A program made the position numbers and the translations under genes. 64,000 nucleotides of DNA from Micrasema longulum (Eukaryota > Arthropoda > Insecta > Trichoptera > Brachycentridae): NCBI GenBank assembly GCA_022494885.1, contig JAGVSM010000820.1, positions 1 through 64,000 on the forward strand. Direction: 5' to 3'. Within the stretch, counting starts at the first letter, position 1. Each line of letters opens with the position of its first letter. Of the stretch, positions 10,072 through 20,143 are shown in pieces. The notes below the pieces were generated by a model. That model had not been told where the DNA came from. It did no database searches and saw nothing but the letters and a program-made list of their open reading frames with translations.

Positions 10072-10449
10072 GTATTTATATCCTGTGGTGCATAGGTGGG
10101 TAAGGGTTATATTTCGCAGCCAGGACGACTGCTTATTCGCCGTAGTGATTCCGAGGAAAAGATGACCAAAGTGGTTTTCCATTGCCTTCTCTGGTGGATT
10201 TTTCTGTCGGGTTTACCTTCCCTGAGCTAATTGGTTTTGGTTTTGAGGCGCAAAAACTCGCCTTTCATCCTCTCGTTATCTGCTGTGATCACACCGCTAT
10301 GCAACTGAGCGTTTGCAGCATTTTATAGAATCGCATCCTCCAGCAAGATGTGACTCACTGCGACCATACTGACAGTTCAAAACCCTTATCATTCATTACA
10401 ATAAAATAAATAAAACACCTTTGTTTTTAACCACGTATTTTTCATTGTT

Positions 10450-10489
10450 TCTACCGACCGGTTTTAAGGATAAACATGCTTCTTTACCA
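10450..10489 (-). ncRNA. degenerate hammerhead-like hairpin
   Basis: The minus strand has AAG and CTT arms around CATGTTTATC, then AAAACCGGTCGGTAGAAAC. The ACCGGT and GGTAGAA blocks match the stem III and stem I side of the motif at 923-960, but the CUGANGA core is not intact. It lies beside an RTE tail and is probably a decayed Penelope-like terminus. Confidence 0.25.
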
Positions 10490-11125
10490 AGGTCATCATC
10501 ATCAGCCGTCTCTTGTCCAATGGTGGACATAGGCCTCCTCCTTTAGTTTCCATATCTCCCTATCCTGAGCCAACCGCATCCAACCACTTCCTGCAACTCG
10601 TCTTATATCATCAGACCACCTTGTCTAAGGCCTGCCGACACTTATTCTACCCGTTTTGGGTCGCCATTCCAGGACTTTTTTGGTCCGTCTAGTGTCTGTG
10701 GTTCTGGCTATATGACCAGCCCAGCTCCATTTTTGGTTGGCAGCCCTGTGGACCAAATTGGCGACCTTTGTTCTCGCTCTAATACATGTATTGGTTTTTC
10801 TGTCTCTCAACCCAGCCCATACCCAGCATTCTCCTTTCCATGGCTCTGTCACTGATAATTTGTGTAATTTTTGTTCGTGAATACAAAAGTTTCACAGCCA
10901 TATGTCAGTACAGGGAGAACATAAGTATCAAAAAGTTTCTTCTTTAAGTAATGTGAATATTTCAGAGATTTTAGGATATATGAGAGCTTAGCAAAGGCAG
11001 CCCATGCTAAACCTCGCCTTCTTTCTATTTTTACCTCTTGATTATCTTTCCCGAGCTTTATTTCGTGTCCTAGGTATATATAACTATCAACCTTTTCAAT
11101 GATTTGTCCTCGAGGTGATTTGTGA
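10490..11125 (-). mobile_element. RTE-like LINE, ORF2 C-terminal region
   Basis: Minus-strand order: VDSYIYLGHEIKLGKDNQE, RRRGLAWAAFAKLSYILKS, KKKLFDTYVLPVLTYGCETF, RTKVANLVHRAANQKWSWAG, HIARTTDTRRTKKVLEWRP, GRISVGRP, RWSDDIRRVAG, WMRLAQDREIWK and YVHHWTRDG. The stop falls inside a (TGA)n tail at 10490-10503. This is the standard end of RTE-type endonuclease-reverse transcriptases. Several frameshifts are needed, so the copy is dead. Confidence 0.85.
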
Positions 11126-11254
11126 TTTATTTATCGAGGTATACTTAACAAATTAATTTGTATACCTAGTTAGTTAAGTATACCTTCATAAATAAGCTTG
11201 TATTTTATTCTACTAATATCGTTTACTTCATTTGAAAAAAGAAACAAGACAGGC

Positions 11255-11725
11255 GTTTATTTTATTTATTTTGTTTTCACACTTTATAATACATATACAA
11301 AATATTACATATTAGGGCGGGCATATTGCCTTACCTACCTAAACCGTTCCGATTGAGAAAATTACAAGTACATGGACATATTCTAGGTAATTGTGCAGAA
11401 TCTTGTAATTTTATACAAAAATTTCAAACAAAAATTCACTAAAAAAAATATACTATACTATGAAGATGGGAGAGGAGAGATGATAGGAAGGAAAGAAGAA
11501 GGAGAAAGGAACTACTCAAACATTTAGATAGTGACATTTCAATCTTGATTAAAATGTTAATAAAGAAGGGGCATCTCCAACATAAGTGAGTAGATTATTC
11601 CACAATCGAGCTGTGAAAGAGGAGGCAAGAAAATTAAAGCAGCGAAGGGGTATTTAAAAGGTCCTCTCGTTACTAGAGCGAAAACATAGTACATGTTGTG
11701 ATAGACGTTGAAAGAGCTCTTTCAG
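11255..11725 (-). mobile_element. CR1-like LINE (family A) 3' end
   Basis: The minus strand encodes LKELFQRLSQHVLCFRSSNERT near 11720-11655, then the family A 3' UTR, and the terminal TTGCCTTA hairpin beside GCCCGCCC at 11310-11350. The AATAAATAAA tail is at 11255-11275. 5'-truncated. Confidence 0.7.
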
Positions 11726-12620
11726 ATAACTCACTCGTCTTTTTAATCGTCTGCCCACATCCGCACACCTTTTCATCTTCTGACCGCCGCGCCGCCACAT
11801 TGATCGATATGTATATTTATCCCCGCATTTATTAAGCGGAAGTGCTGTGTTCTGTGTTCTGTGCCGAGAAAAACAAAGCACTACCCAAAAGAAAGGACTT
11901 GGAGATTTTAGCATCCGAATTTCTGTCCCTGATCCCCTTTCTTGACTTGTTGAAAGGTAGGGTTTTTGTTTGCTGTAGTTCGTTTGGCTGCAGACTGTTT
12001 TCGTCCACATCTACCATCTCCGTTCTCCGCATCTTTTCTTTCCCCGTAAAATTTACGCAAATAAAATAATCCCACGCAATTTGTCGATCTAATATCCCAT
12101 TCTTAATGTCCACGTTTGGAGATCGCTTCACTCGATCGTGGTTCGGGCGGATTACATAATGGAGACCCGCCTCTCGAATCTCACCGCGGGGCAGTCCGCA
12201 CCGGAGTAGCGGTAATATTATTATTAGCCCATTGTACCTCTGCCAGAGCCGTGTAGGAACTGGTTTCAGCCGGGCTGACCACGGCGTCCGCCGCAGACCA
12301 TATGCTCTGCACTCTGCGCGCCGCGCCCGCCGAGAGCAGAAACGCTGACTCCGAATAAACGCGGCTGTCGCCGGCGGAAACCTGTAATATCCGAGACGGG
12401 CGAAAGAAGACTACTGGAAGGAAACGAATTTGTGACCGACCGAAATAAAATTTTCAGCGGGAACCGAATTTCGGTTTGTGTTCTTCGGCCGAAACTAAAA
12501 CTATGTTATTAAAATAATATAACAAAATGTAAAAAGAAAAATTAAAAGTTAGTAAGTGCTTTCCTAAGGGAAGGCCCACTGTCGTGAAATATGTCGACAT
12601 CCGAGGGGGTGCGATTAAGT
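11726..12620. promoter_or_regulatory. GC/CpG-rich single-copy-looking patch
   Basis: From about 12110 to 12450 the sequence turns GC-rich, with many CpGs (GCGCGCCGCGCCCGCC and similar) in a window that is otherwise very AT-rich. I find no copy of it elsewhere in the window. Such patches in insect DNA often mark a promoter or 5' exon. I cannot place a TSS or splice donor with confidence, and the two open frames across 11650-12130 have no domain. Confidence 0.25.
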
Positions 12621-12624
12621 AGCA

Positions 12625-12948
12625 AGATATGGGAAATATTTATATGGAAGTTGCATTATTTTTTACCTTGCTTATAATAAACTTAGGTATTATCATTCAT
12701 AAGCATTTAGGGTGGCACGATCAGGTAAACGAAGTTAGTCGTAAACTTTATAGCAGTTTGCACTCACTTAAAAAAATACAGAATTTCTTGCCAATTTATG
12801 TCAAGCAAACATTATTCCAGAGCTTACTTCTTCTACTCCTTGACTACGCGGATGTATGTTATGAAGATGTTAACTCTGAATTGCTTGATAAGTTAGAACG
12901 ATAGCAGAAAATTTGTATTCGTTATATCTTTAAACTTCGCAAATTTTG
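12625..12948 (+). mobile_element. repeat end fused to a CR1-like LINE (family A) RT fragment
   Basis: 12625-12692 (ATATGGAAGTTGCATTATT, ACCTTGCTTATAAT) matches the repeat end at 22870-22920 and, inverted, 62190-62230. From about 12693 the frame reads LGIIIHKHLGWHDQVNEVS, LYSSLHSLKKIQNFLP, LLDYADVCYEDVNSELLDKL and ends in decayed sequence at 12948. The LINE part matches 42870-43110. Confidence 0.75.
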
Positions 12949-13290
12949 ACTTTGTGCCGAATGAAATAATGAGAGAACGGACGCAGCAAACTCCGGTGAC
13001 AACTGTCATCAAGCGGAGGCGATACGGTTGACTAGGCCATATACTGCGGATGCCTCCTGAGAGCCTTAACCACGCTTGCCTACTTTACAGGGCATCAGGT
13101 TCTCGACGTCCTGGACGTCCTGCTGTCTGTTCGTCGGCAGATAATGTCAGAACTACGGTACGCGAACCTGACTTGGGAGGACGCACAGGAGCTGGCAGGC
13201 GACAGAGATGCCTGGAGGATCCTTGTGGGCACCATATGCTCCAACTAGGGAGCGGACATGGAATGATGAATAAAATAAATAAATCTCAAA
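12948..13290 (+). mobile_element. LINE ORF2 C-terminal end (GRP...DRDAWR type)
   Basis: The plus strand encodes RRRYGWLGHILRMPPESL, SGSRRPGRP, ELRYANLTWEDAQELAGDRDAWRILV and GTICSN, with a frameshift near 13140. The L-GH-LRMP, GRP and DR-WR blocks are the conserved end of one group of non-LTR ORF2 proteins. The element ends GGAGCGGACATGGAATGATG and an AATAAAT tail. A 55-bp piece of the same end is at 23868-23922. Confidence 0.75.
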
Positions 13291-13718
13291 TTTATATCAA
13301 ATTTTCCATAGCACTGAACTTCATCTTTTTCGTTTCTTTTTATGTAACCCGAACGATTTTATTTCCTCTTTAAAATTTCACCTCCGATATTTTTTTAATG
13401 TTTAAAACTTGTTTGCACTAATTTCCATAACTTATTTTAATTTGTTGAATAATGTATTAGAAAATGCGGTTAGGCGTCTTTATACCGGCGAGATAGCTTC
13501 CGTCTGAAGAGCCATTAAATAAATTAAAATAAATAAATAGAAAAGTGATCGAACTTCTACGATGAAAACAACAAACTACGCTGATAAACTGGTCGATAAC
13601 TTCACTGCAGCCATCATACTCGAACTCGTACGCCAGTTTTAGTAAAAAAAAATTTTTTTTAAGAGAGGCAGTGAGTGTACTAACGACCGCGGCGGAGTCA
13701 GGTATTTTATACAACAAC

Positions 13719-13765
13719 AATAACAAACCATCATGCCGTTTCCTCGTAGGAGTAGGCAGAGAGGA
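13719..13765 (-). mobile_element. RTE-like LINE 3' tip
   Basis: Only the last codons (YPYEETA-type block), the stop and a GTTTGTTATT tail remain on the minus strand. Same family as 27989-28609 and 56968-57300. Confidence 0.55.
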
Positions 13766-13788
13766 ACAGATGTAAATATTTAAGTCAG

Positions 13789-13825
13789 TTTGATAATGTC
13801 CTAACAAGACGAAACGCGTCACATA
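13789..13825 (+). ncRNA. degenerate hammerhead-like motif
   Basis: TTTGATAAT, GTC-loop-GAC, GAAA, CGCG and TCACAT in the order core, stem II, GAAA, loopless self-complementary stem III. Compared with 923-960 the core has two changes. Likely a relic of another Penelope-like terminus. Confidence 0.3.
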
Positions 13826-14127
13826 TGTTTTGAAAAATAAAAGTAGAATTAAATCCAATAAAAGTGGTTTTTTATTATTTTGGAATCCTTACAAATATAA
13901 ATTTTTAAGTTTTTGTTCTGGTTCTGTTTCACACACAGAACTGTATTCTTCATCTGCCCGTAAACGGAAAGTGCATGTTTACTTGGCTTACTGTTATTTA
14001 AAACATGTAAAAGGCGCTACATAAGTGTCGTACAGTAGCGAACGGTGATTTTATTTACAGGTAAGCTATAGAACCACACAACATATTCAGATATGGTATT
14101 TTGGATTTTCTCAACCCTTCTAGAGAT

Positions 14128-14415
14128 AGTGATTAATTATATGTAGATTTTTTTTTTATTTGCTTCATATAATGGCCACGCTGATGATTAAATGCCAAAC
14201 AAATACGAACACAGGTAACTAAATATGAAATTGTTCATTTTTACCATTATTGCGACCTTAAACATTACCCAAAACAATTAATTAGGTTGAATTGACCAAA
14301 CCGTATTCGTTTTGTCCGTTTTTGAAGCAGTTTTATACACCATTTGACGTTTCAATCATCAGCGTGGCCATAATATGAAGCAAAGAAAAAATAAAAAAAT
14401 AAAAAATTAATCACT
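14128..14415. mobile_element. foldback element with nested inverted repeats
   Basis: The outer repeats AGTGATTAATT (14128-14138) and AATTAATCACT (14405-14415) flank T-rich/A-rich spacers and inner 30-bp arms. The left inner arm is TGCTTCATATAATGGCCACG, continuing CTGATGATT; the right is its complement with one mismatch, ending near 14384. No coding capacity. I could not identify a clean target duplication. Confidence 0.6.
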
Positions 14416-14487
14416 CTCAGGGGGTAGAGAAGATCCAGAATACCACTCCTGGGAATGTAAATCATATGTATTAATTATACTTTGTTA

Positions 14488-14612
14488 CTACTACTACCAT
14501 CACGCCATTTCGGGTAGGCAGAGATTTCTCTCTGACCGCCACACACGTCTATCCTGGCATATATTCTTAGCTTCTTCCGCATTCATACATCTTGTCATAC
14601 ATGCTCTTATTT
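14488..14612 (-). mobile_element. RTE-like LINE 3' end, (GTA)n tail
   Basis: The minus strand encodes ACMTRCMNAEEAKNICQDR-type sequence, ending at the stop of the CATCACGCC block and running into (GTA)n at 14488-14498. Same family as 27989-28609. Confidence 0.65.
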
Positions 14613-14681
14613 ATTTATTTATTTAACACTTTATACGCATATACAATATATATACATATAAGGGCGGGCATATTGCCTTAA

Positions 14682-14913
14682 AGCTAGGGTTTCCTAGGAC
14701 AGCGGTGCCCGTAGTTTATCGGCCGTAGTGAACGGTGATGCAGTAAACAGCCGTCGTAACGGTGACTAGAGTGTGGTTTCCTAGAAAAACGGTATTATCA
14801 ACACCGTTTACCTCGGAAACCACTCTCTAGTCGACGTTACGACGGCTGTCCACTGCATCACCGTTCACTACGGCCGTTAAAATACGGGCACCGCTGTCCT
14901 AGGAAACCCTAGC
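14682..14913. mobile_element. foldback MITE, TTAA target
   Basis: The 232-bp element is almost one hairpin: left AGCTAGGGTTTCCTAGGACA, right the complement ending GGAAACCCTAGC, with the centre near 14797. It is flanked by TTAA (14678-14681) and TTAG (14914-14917). The host site in other CR1 copies is CCTTAAGGCAA, so the target duplication is TTAA with one later change. TTAA targeting suggests the piggyBac superfamily. No transposase. Confidence 0.75.
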
Positions 14914-15665
14914 TTAGGGCAATTTCTTTCTACCTACCCAAACCGTTCAGTTTGAGTAAATTACAAATACATGGATATTTTGAATCTTAAAATTTTATTC
15001 AAAAATTAAAAACAAAAATTAACAAAATAAAAATTTATAAAAAAATTAACACTATACTATGAAGAGAGGAGAGGGAATGGGAAGGAAAGAATAAGGGTAA
15101 AGGAACAATGCAAATATTTAGATAGTCATATTTCAATCTTGACTTAAATGTAAATAAAGAAGGGGCGTCTCTAACATAAGTGGGTATTATTCCACAATCG
15201 AGCGGCTACTAATGTAAAGGGGAGGCAAGAAAATTAGAGCGATGACAGGGTATTAAAAGGGTTCTTTCGTTACTAGAACGAAGAGATAGTCCGTGTTGTG
15301 AAAGAGGTTGGATGAGCTCTCTCAGATAAACAGGCGAAGTGGGATTATTTAAAATATTGTGAAGAAGTGATAGAATGTGAATGTTTTTTCTATGCCTGAT
15401 ACTAAGCCAGTGTAGTTGCGTGCGATATTCGGTTATGGAGTCGAATTTGCGAAGATCAAAGATATAACGTATACAAACATTCTGCAATCATTTTAACTTA
15501 TCAAGTAATTCAGCATCATCAATCTGCATAGTCAAGGAGTGGAAAAAGTAAGCTCTGGAATAATGTTTGCTTAACATTAATTGGCAAGAAATTCTGTAAT
15601 CTTTTAAGTGAGTGGAAAATGCTACAAAGTTTACGACTAACTTCGTAAACCTGCTAGTGCCACCC

Positions 15666-16016
15666 TAAATGCTTATTTTATTTTATTTTGGAAATCAACA
15701 GTTCTACATACATATTTTTAGTAAACAAACAGATATAGTGTATAAACTCAGAACTAATAACAGATTTCCGCATAGTATACAAAGTAAGTAAAGAAAATAT
15801 ATTACATATCAAATAAATACATAAAATTTATACATATAAAAATGTTTTTTTCGTGTACTCAATAATCAAAGATTTTTTAAACATTTATTTTAAGAACATT
15901 AAGTTACTGTAAATTGGGCGGGATAAGGACAAGAATGCTTGAAGAGAGGATAAGGAGGGGAGGGGAGATGTACATATTTATTATTATAATGTCTACTTAG
16001 TTACATAATACATTTT
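15666..16016 (-). mobile_element. Jockey/CR1-like LINE 3' end inserted in the CR1 RT
   Basis: The minus strand matches the 3' UTRs at 1590-1960 and 5906-6292, ending in an (AAAAT)n tail at 15668-15682. It splits the CR1 codons between LGIII and KHLGWH, which are contiguous at 12693-12720 and 42870-42900. Confidence 0.75.
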
Positions 16017-16084
16017 TGAATGATAATACCTAAGTTTTTGACTGAAGTCATAAATGGAATTTCTGTACCATAAGTTCACCTGAT

Positions 16085-16510
16085 TGAATTATTTCACATA
16101 CTATATATACAAATACCTGTCATTGGCTGGTTCAAGTGGCCTAGTATGTGAAATAATTCAGTCAGATGAATCTCTTCACAACAATAAAGGTTTCAGCTCT
16201 TTATTTCACATACTAGGTATACACATACCTGTCATTGGCTGGTTCAAGTGGCCTAGTATGTGAAATAATCAGTCAGATGAATCTCTTCACAACAATACAG
16301 GTTTCAGCTCTTTAACTTCACTAAAATCAACAAATGGAAGAATTGAAGAATTGTGGATATTCAAACATAGGTGAAATGGTGAATGTTACACAGTGTGTAA
16401 AGTGGCCACTTAAACCAGCCGATGACAGGTCATAAGCCCTGTAAAAGCCTACACGGCCATTTTCCCTTATTTAAGGTTTTCTTCATCCCTGTTGTAATTT
16501 GTTAATTTTT
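16085..16510 (+). repeat. interspersed repeat C with internal tandem duplication
   Basis: Contains the family words GTCATTGGCTGGTTCAAGTG, TAGTATGTGAAATAAT, AGGTTTCAGCTCTTTA and ACACAGTGTGTAAAGTGGCC. A segment of about 86 bp occurs twice (about 16117-16203 and 16227-16314). Other copies: 26835-27095 (+), 39985-40450 (-, two copies) and 53708-53835 (-). No protein; superfamily not identified. Confidence 0.6.
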
Positions 16511-17050
16511 ATTGTATAATTTATATTTATGAAAAATTGAGTTTCTGGGGTCGATTAACTTACGTAATTAAGCATAAATACATAATAATTATTATAGTGT
16601 CGCTATTAATCTTTGTTGATTTGTGTAAATATTGCACGAACTTGCCAGAAAATAATTAATATAACAAGCGTGTAGCTTAATGATTGTATTGAAAAACGGT
16701 AACGGCAAATGATTGTAGGCATTCATTCAATTTACTAAATTATTTTCAATAGCGTGATTACCATCAACAAACAGTAATAATTGTCCGTCATTATATTTAT
16801 CGACGCTTTTAAGAAAAATTTAGCCAACAATTATTTGAACATATAGTTAGTACAAAGACTCCATCAAGTCACTTTATGTGGCTACATAAAATCTCCTATT
16901 TTATTTTGTCTTTAAATAGTACAAACATAATAAATGAATGTCCTAATATTAACTTAAATCTAATTAATATTAAAACATATACTAATTATTAACATTTTTC
17001 AAACGATATACGTACACTTAAAAAGAAAACTTCTATAAAGCTAACACGAA
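16511..17050. other. AT-rich stretch, no gene recognised
   Basis: No open frame with a domain and no inverted repeat that I can see. Confidence 0.45.
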
Positions 17051-17053
17051 AAT

Positions 17054-17330
17054 TTATCTGCTAAATACATGTTTTTTTAATTGACATTTAAATGAAATAA
17101 TATTTTTTTGCTCTCTTATTTCCAATGGTATTTCCTTATAATATAACTGTACAGCTCGGTGCATCAACGAGTTCTGTGTACTTGTTTTCCTACGAAATGG
17201 TAGTCTTACTTCATGTTTGTTTCTTGTTTTATATACATGTTCACATTGATTAGATAAAACCTTTTGAGTCAACTCTTTTGAGGTATAACCATTAATCATT
17301 TTATGAACAAAAAACATTACCTTAAAATAT
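17054..17330 (-). mobile_element. LINE ORF2 C-terminal remnant
   Basis: Reads KMINGYTSKELTQKVLSNQ, YKTRNKHEVRLPFRRKTSTQ, NSLMHRAVQLYYKEIPLEIR and FKCQLKKHVFS. The H-YKTRNK, Q-S-H-A-LYN-IP and FK-LKK blocks are a typical CR1/Rex-like ORF2 end. 88 codons, 5'-truncated. Confidence 0.7.
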
Positions 17331-17334
17331 ATTT

Positions 17335-17847
17335 ATTTATTTAACTTTTTGTACATAATGTTATTTGTACATTGGCGGGCTTATTGCCAAATGGCAATTT
17401 CTTCCAACTAACCAATAAAATAAAAGTTTTATTTTTATAATTCAAGTTACAGAACATATTCAATAGAAAAATTATATAAAAATAGAAATAATCGTATTTG
17501 TTTATAAATTACCTTAAATCAAAACTATTACTTAATGGGAAAAGGGAAAAAAGAGGAAAGAGGAAAAGGAAAGGAGGAGAGATTTAGGAAGAGAAAGGAG
17601 ATGTTTCTTCAGACGTGATTTAAACAGAGATAATGTAGTAACATCTTTGATGGTGGATGGGAGATGATTCCACAGTCGAGCCGCATGGACACTGTATGAG
17701 TTAGAGAAGAAAGAGGAATTGTGTATGGGTATTAAGAGAGTGCCTTGAGAATGAGAACGAAGAGGTAAACCATGAACTGATAAGCGTTGAAATTTTTCAC
17801 GCAGGTATATAGAAGCGTTAGGACTAGGAAGTACATTGAACAGAAGT
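17335..17847 (-). mobile_element. CR1-like LINE (family B), C-terminal end and 3' UTR
   Basis: LFNVLPSPNASIYLREKFQR, LSVHGLPLRSHSQGTLLIP, SVHAARLWNHLPSTIKDV and FKSRLKKHLLS are readable in frame on the minus strand. The 3' UTR and the TTGCCATTTGGCAA hairpin follow at 17380-17405. Same family as 36940-37760 and 59560-60420. Confidence 0.8.
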
Positions 17848-18190
17848 GACACGTACTGTCATAATTTTTGCTTGTTTCAGCATCAACTTTATTCTGGTGT
17901 ATTAGACATACACCGAGCATCTGTCTTTCCATGGATCGTTTTGTGCTATCTAATTTCTGGCAACTTTTCTGTGTTACAGACGTGGTTTCTAGTCCGTATG
18001 TTGTCGCCGGCGATATGCACGATTCATATACTTGTCTTTTAAGCATCTAGGGACTTCTTTATTTTCAAAAATATATTTTAGTTTGCCGAAAGCAGCCCAA
18101 CTTAGCCCTATTCTTCTTGGTAACTCCGCTGTCTGGTTATCTTTACCAAGTTTGACTGTGTGTCTTTGTTCTAGATGATTAGAACATCAA
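17848..18190 (-). mobile_element. RTE-like LINE fragment
   Basis: The minus strand encodes KRQVYESCISPATTYGLET, SVTQKSCQKLDSTKRSMERQ and MLGVCL, the conserved VLTYG-ET/ERQMLG region of RTE-type ORF2, plus a preceding FGKLKYIFE-type segment. Truncated at both ends. Confidence 0.7.
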
Positions 18191-18246
18191 CCACTTCGAT
18201 TTTATGATTGTAAATGATGAAATCGAAGTGGTTGATAAATACATAT
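18186..18246. repeat. short inverted repeat in LINE sequence
   Basis: ATCAACCACTTCGATTT and AAATCGAAGTGGTTGAT (17 bp, perfect) surround a 15-base spacer. The right arm continues into plus-strand IYLG-coding sequence, so this looks like a head-to-head joint of the same RTE sequence. Confidence 0.6.
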
Positions 18247-18374
18247 ATCTAGGAATAGGATAATAAAATTAATCTTAGTTAAAAATAAATATATTTACAT
18301 CAACAATTTTAAAGTATAAAAACCGCTCAATAAAATAAAAACAATATTATATTAAAACATAATATTATACATTC

Positions 18375-18703
18375 AGGGTGTTCTTTAAATCCTGTCACAT
18401 CCGAAACCACGATGATCAGTATAAGCAAGAAGACATATTGGAACATTAAAATATTTTTTTAGAACGAATAAAAATTAAAAAAATTAAATATAAAAAAAGA
18501 GGTGGGAAAGGTGGGAGTCTGATACTGCGCCGCGCTCGCCTCACTTCTCCCCTGCAGAAGTAAGCAACCATTGGTTTTTTTTAAATATTTTATTAAAAAA
18601 AAAATCTTTGTTCTAAATATTTTTAAAAATATGCTAATAAGTCTTCTTGCCCATACTGATCATTGTGGTTTCGGATGTGACAGGGTTTAAAGAACACCCT
18701 GTA
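18375..18703. mobile_element. foldback MITE, second copy
   Basis: Ends CAGGGTGTTCTTTAAATCC and its complement, arms through CACATCCGAAACCAC and GCAAGAAGACATATT. Same family as 3395-3752 with a shorter centre. Confidence 0.7.
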
Positions 18704-18730
18704 TACCTATATAGGTAAATCAATTTTCAA

Positions 18731-19080
18731 CATTTATACTACACGAGCTGGACCCGGCAATGCTTTGCTATTGCTAGATTTGAGCATTAACTCGCATATA
18801 GATTAAATGAACACCATAAAAAATTATGAAATTCAGTTAAGTTAATGTTAAATTTAACTTTTACGTAACCTATTTTATTTGTGTAAAAAATATGTTGTAA
18901 CTTTTTAATGGTATGTAGGTACCTAGATATTTATTTTTAATTGAATTCTAAAACTTGAAATAATTCATTTTCAAATATAGAATTCTTTTTGCAAATGTCA
19001 AACCCTGCTCATTTTACCTACAGGGGCCCACGTTATGTAAATTTTCGAAAATGTATTAAAAGCGAGTTAATATAATTTTA
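18731..19080 (-). mobile_element. Helitron-like repeat, 3' end at left
   Basis: Read on the minus strand, the end is GCAATAGCAAAGCATTGC (5-bp hairpin), CGGGTCCAG, CTCG, then T. A second copy of this end is at 41115-41165 (+). The inner part shares GTAGGTACCTA words with 53873-54170 and 57410-57720. Helitrons end CTRR before T; here it is CTCG, so the assignment is tentative. Confidence 0.4.
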
Positions 19081-19085
19081 GCATT

Positions 19086-19174
19086 ATTTTATTTTATTGA
19101 TTTTATTGATTTTATTTATTTTATTTATTTTATTTCATTTATTTCATTTATTTTATTTATTTATTTTATTTAGA
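19086..19174. repeat. (TTTTA)n-type simple repeat, LINE tail
   Basis: TTTTA and TTTCA units over about 85 bp, at the 3' end of the minus-strand LINE that follows. Most likely the expanded tail of that LINE. Confidence 0.8.
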
Positions 19175-20143
19175 AAACATACAGTCATACAAAATCAGTA
19201 TTAAAAACAACAATTTTTGAACATAAAAAGACCAATTAAGTTTTCATAAATTAAAAAGATATAAACATTAAATGTGACAAAAAATAAAAAATAAATAAGA
19301 ATTTTAAGTGAAAAAAGAATAATTGTTGACATTTGCATTTTCCATGGAGGTAATAAATTAAAATAAATAAAAATACCGAATGTACACTCCAAGCCATCCA
19401 CGCACACACATGAACACACATATAAAACATACACATTACATGCGGCACAAATACATAACATAAACCACTCAAGATGCACATTCAGAAACTATCCCAAATA
19501 ATCGACCCCATAAAGAAATTTTCCGTACAAATGCAACGTGCAGTTAAAAATGTTAAATCAATACTAAGTCCATTATAATTTCTACAGGCACAACTAATGA
19601 ATGAATTCGAGGAATAATTGTTTTTACAAGTTGGTACATAAAAAAGGGAATTTAATCTAGTATAGCGAAGAGGACAACGGAAACCAATATTTTGTAAAAG
19701 ATACTGCGAATCAACTATGTTATTGAGAATTTTGAAAAGAAAAATTAAATCATATCTAAGGCGCCTTTTTTGTAGTGATTCTATATTAAAATTGATCAAA
19801 GATGCGCCGTAATCATTTTCAATGTTACCAAAACGATATTCCAGGCTCCTTATAAATTTCTTTTGAATATTTTCAATTTGATTAATATATACATTATATT
19901 GAGGGGACCATACTAATGAAGCGAATTCGAGTTGACTTCGCACATAAGTATAGTAAAGAAGTTTTAATGTATTTGGTGATGAGAATGGCGTGGAGATTCG
20001 TAAGATAAACCCTAGAAGTCTGTACGCCTTATCTACTATTGTATTTATGTGATCTCTAAATAAAAGCTTATCATCCATCAGTACACCAAAATCTCTTGCT
20101 TTCATTGAACGATTGACAATTTTCCTAGATAGTTTGTAGTCAA
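19175..20143 (-). mobile_element. Jockey/CR1-like LINE, RT C-terminal half
   Basis: About 207 open codons: FDYKLSRKIV, MKARDFGVLMDDKLLFRDH, AYRLLGFILR, LYYTYVRSQLEFASLVWSPQ, YNVYINQIENIQKKFIRSLE, LQKRRLRYDLIFLFKILNN and a FRCPLRYTRLNSLFYVPTCK terminal block. Clear thumb and C-terminal ORF2. Upstream RT is cut off at 20143 by the tail of another LINE. Confidence 0.8.

Larger units (their letters stand above)
14615..16095 (-). mobile_element. CR1-like LINE (family A), RT C-terminal half, interrupted twice
   Basis: The minus strand from 16070 reads TEIPFMTSVKNLGIII. After an insertion it continues KHLGWH (15665), a decayed segment, CIRYIFDLRKFDSITEYRTQ, LHWLSIRHRKNIHILSLLHN, YLRELIQPLSQHGLSLRSSN and ERTLLIPCH. 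The 3' UTR follows, with GCCCGCCCT and the hairpin near 14660-14935. Two younger elements sit in it: 14682-14913 and 15666-16016. Without them the order is colinear with 42721-44325. Confidence 0.8.
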
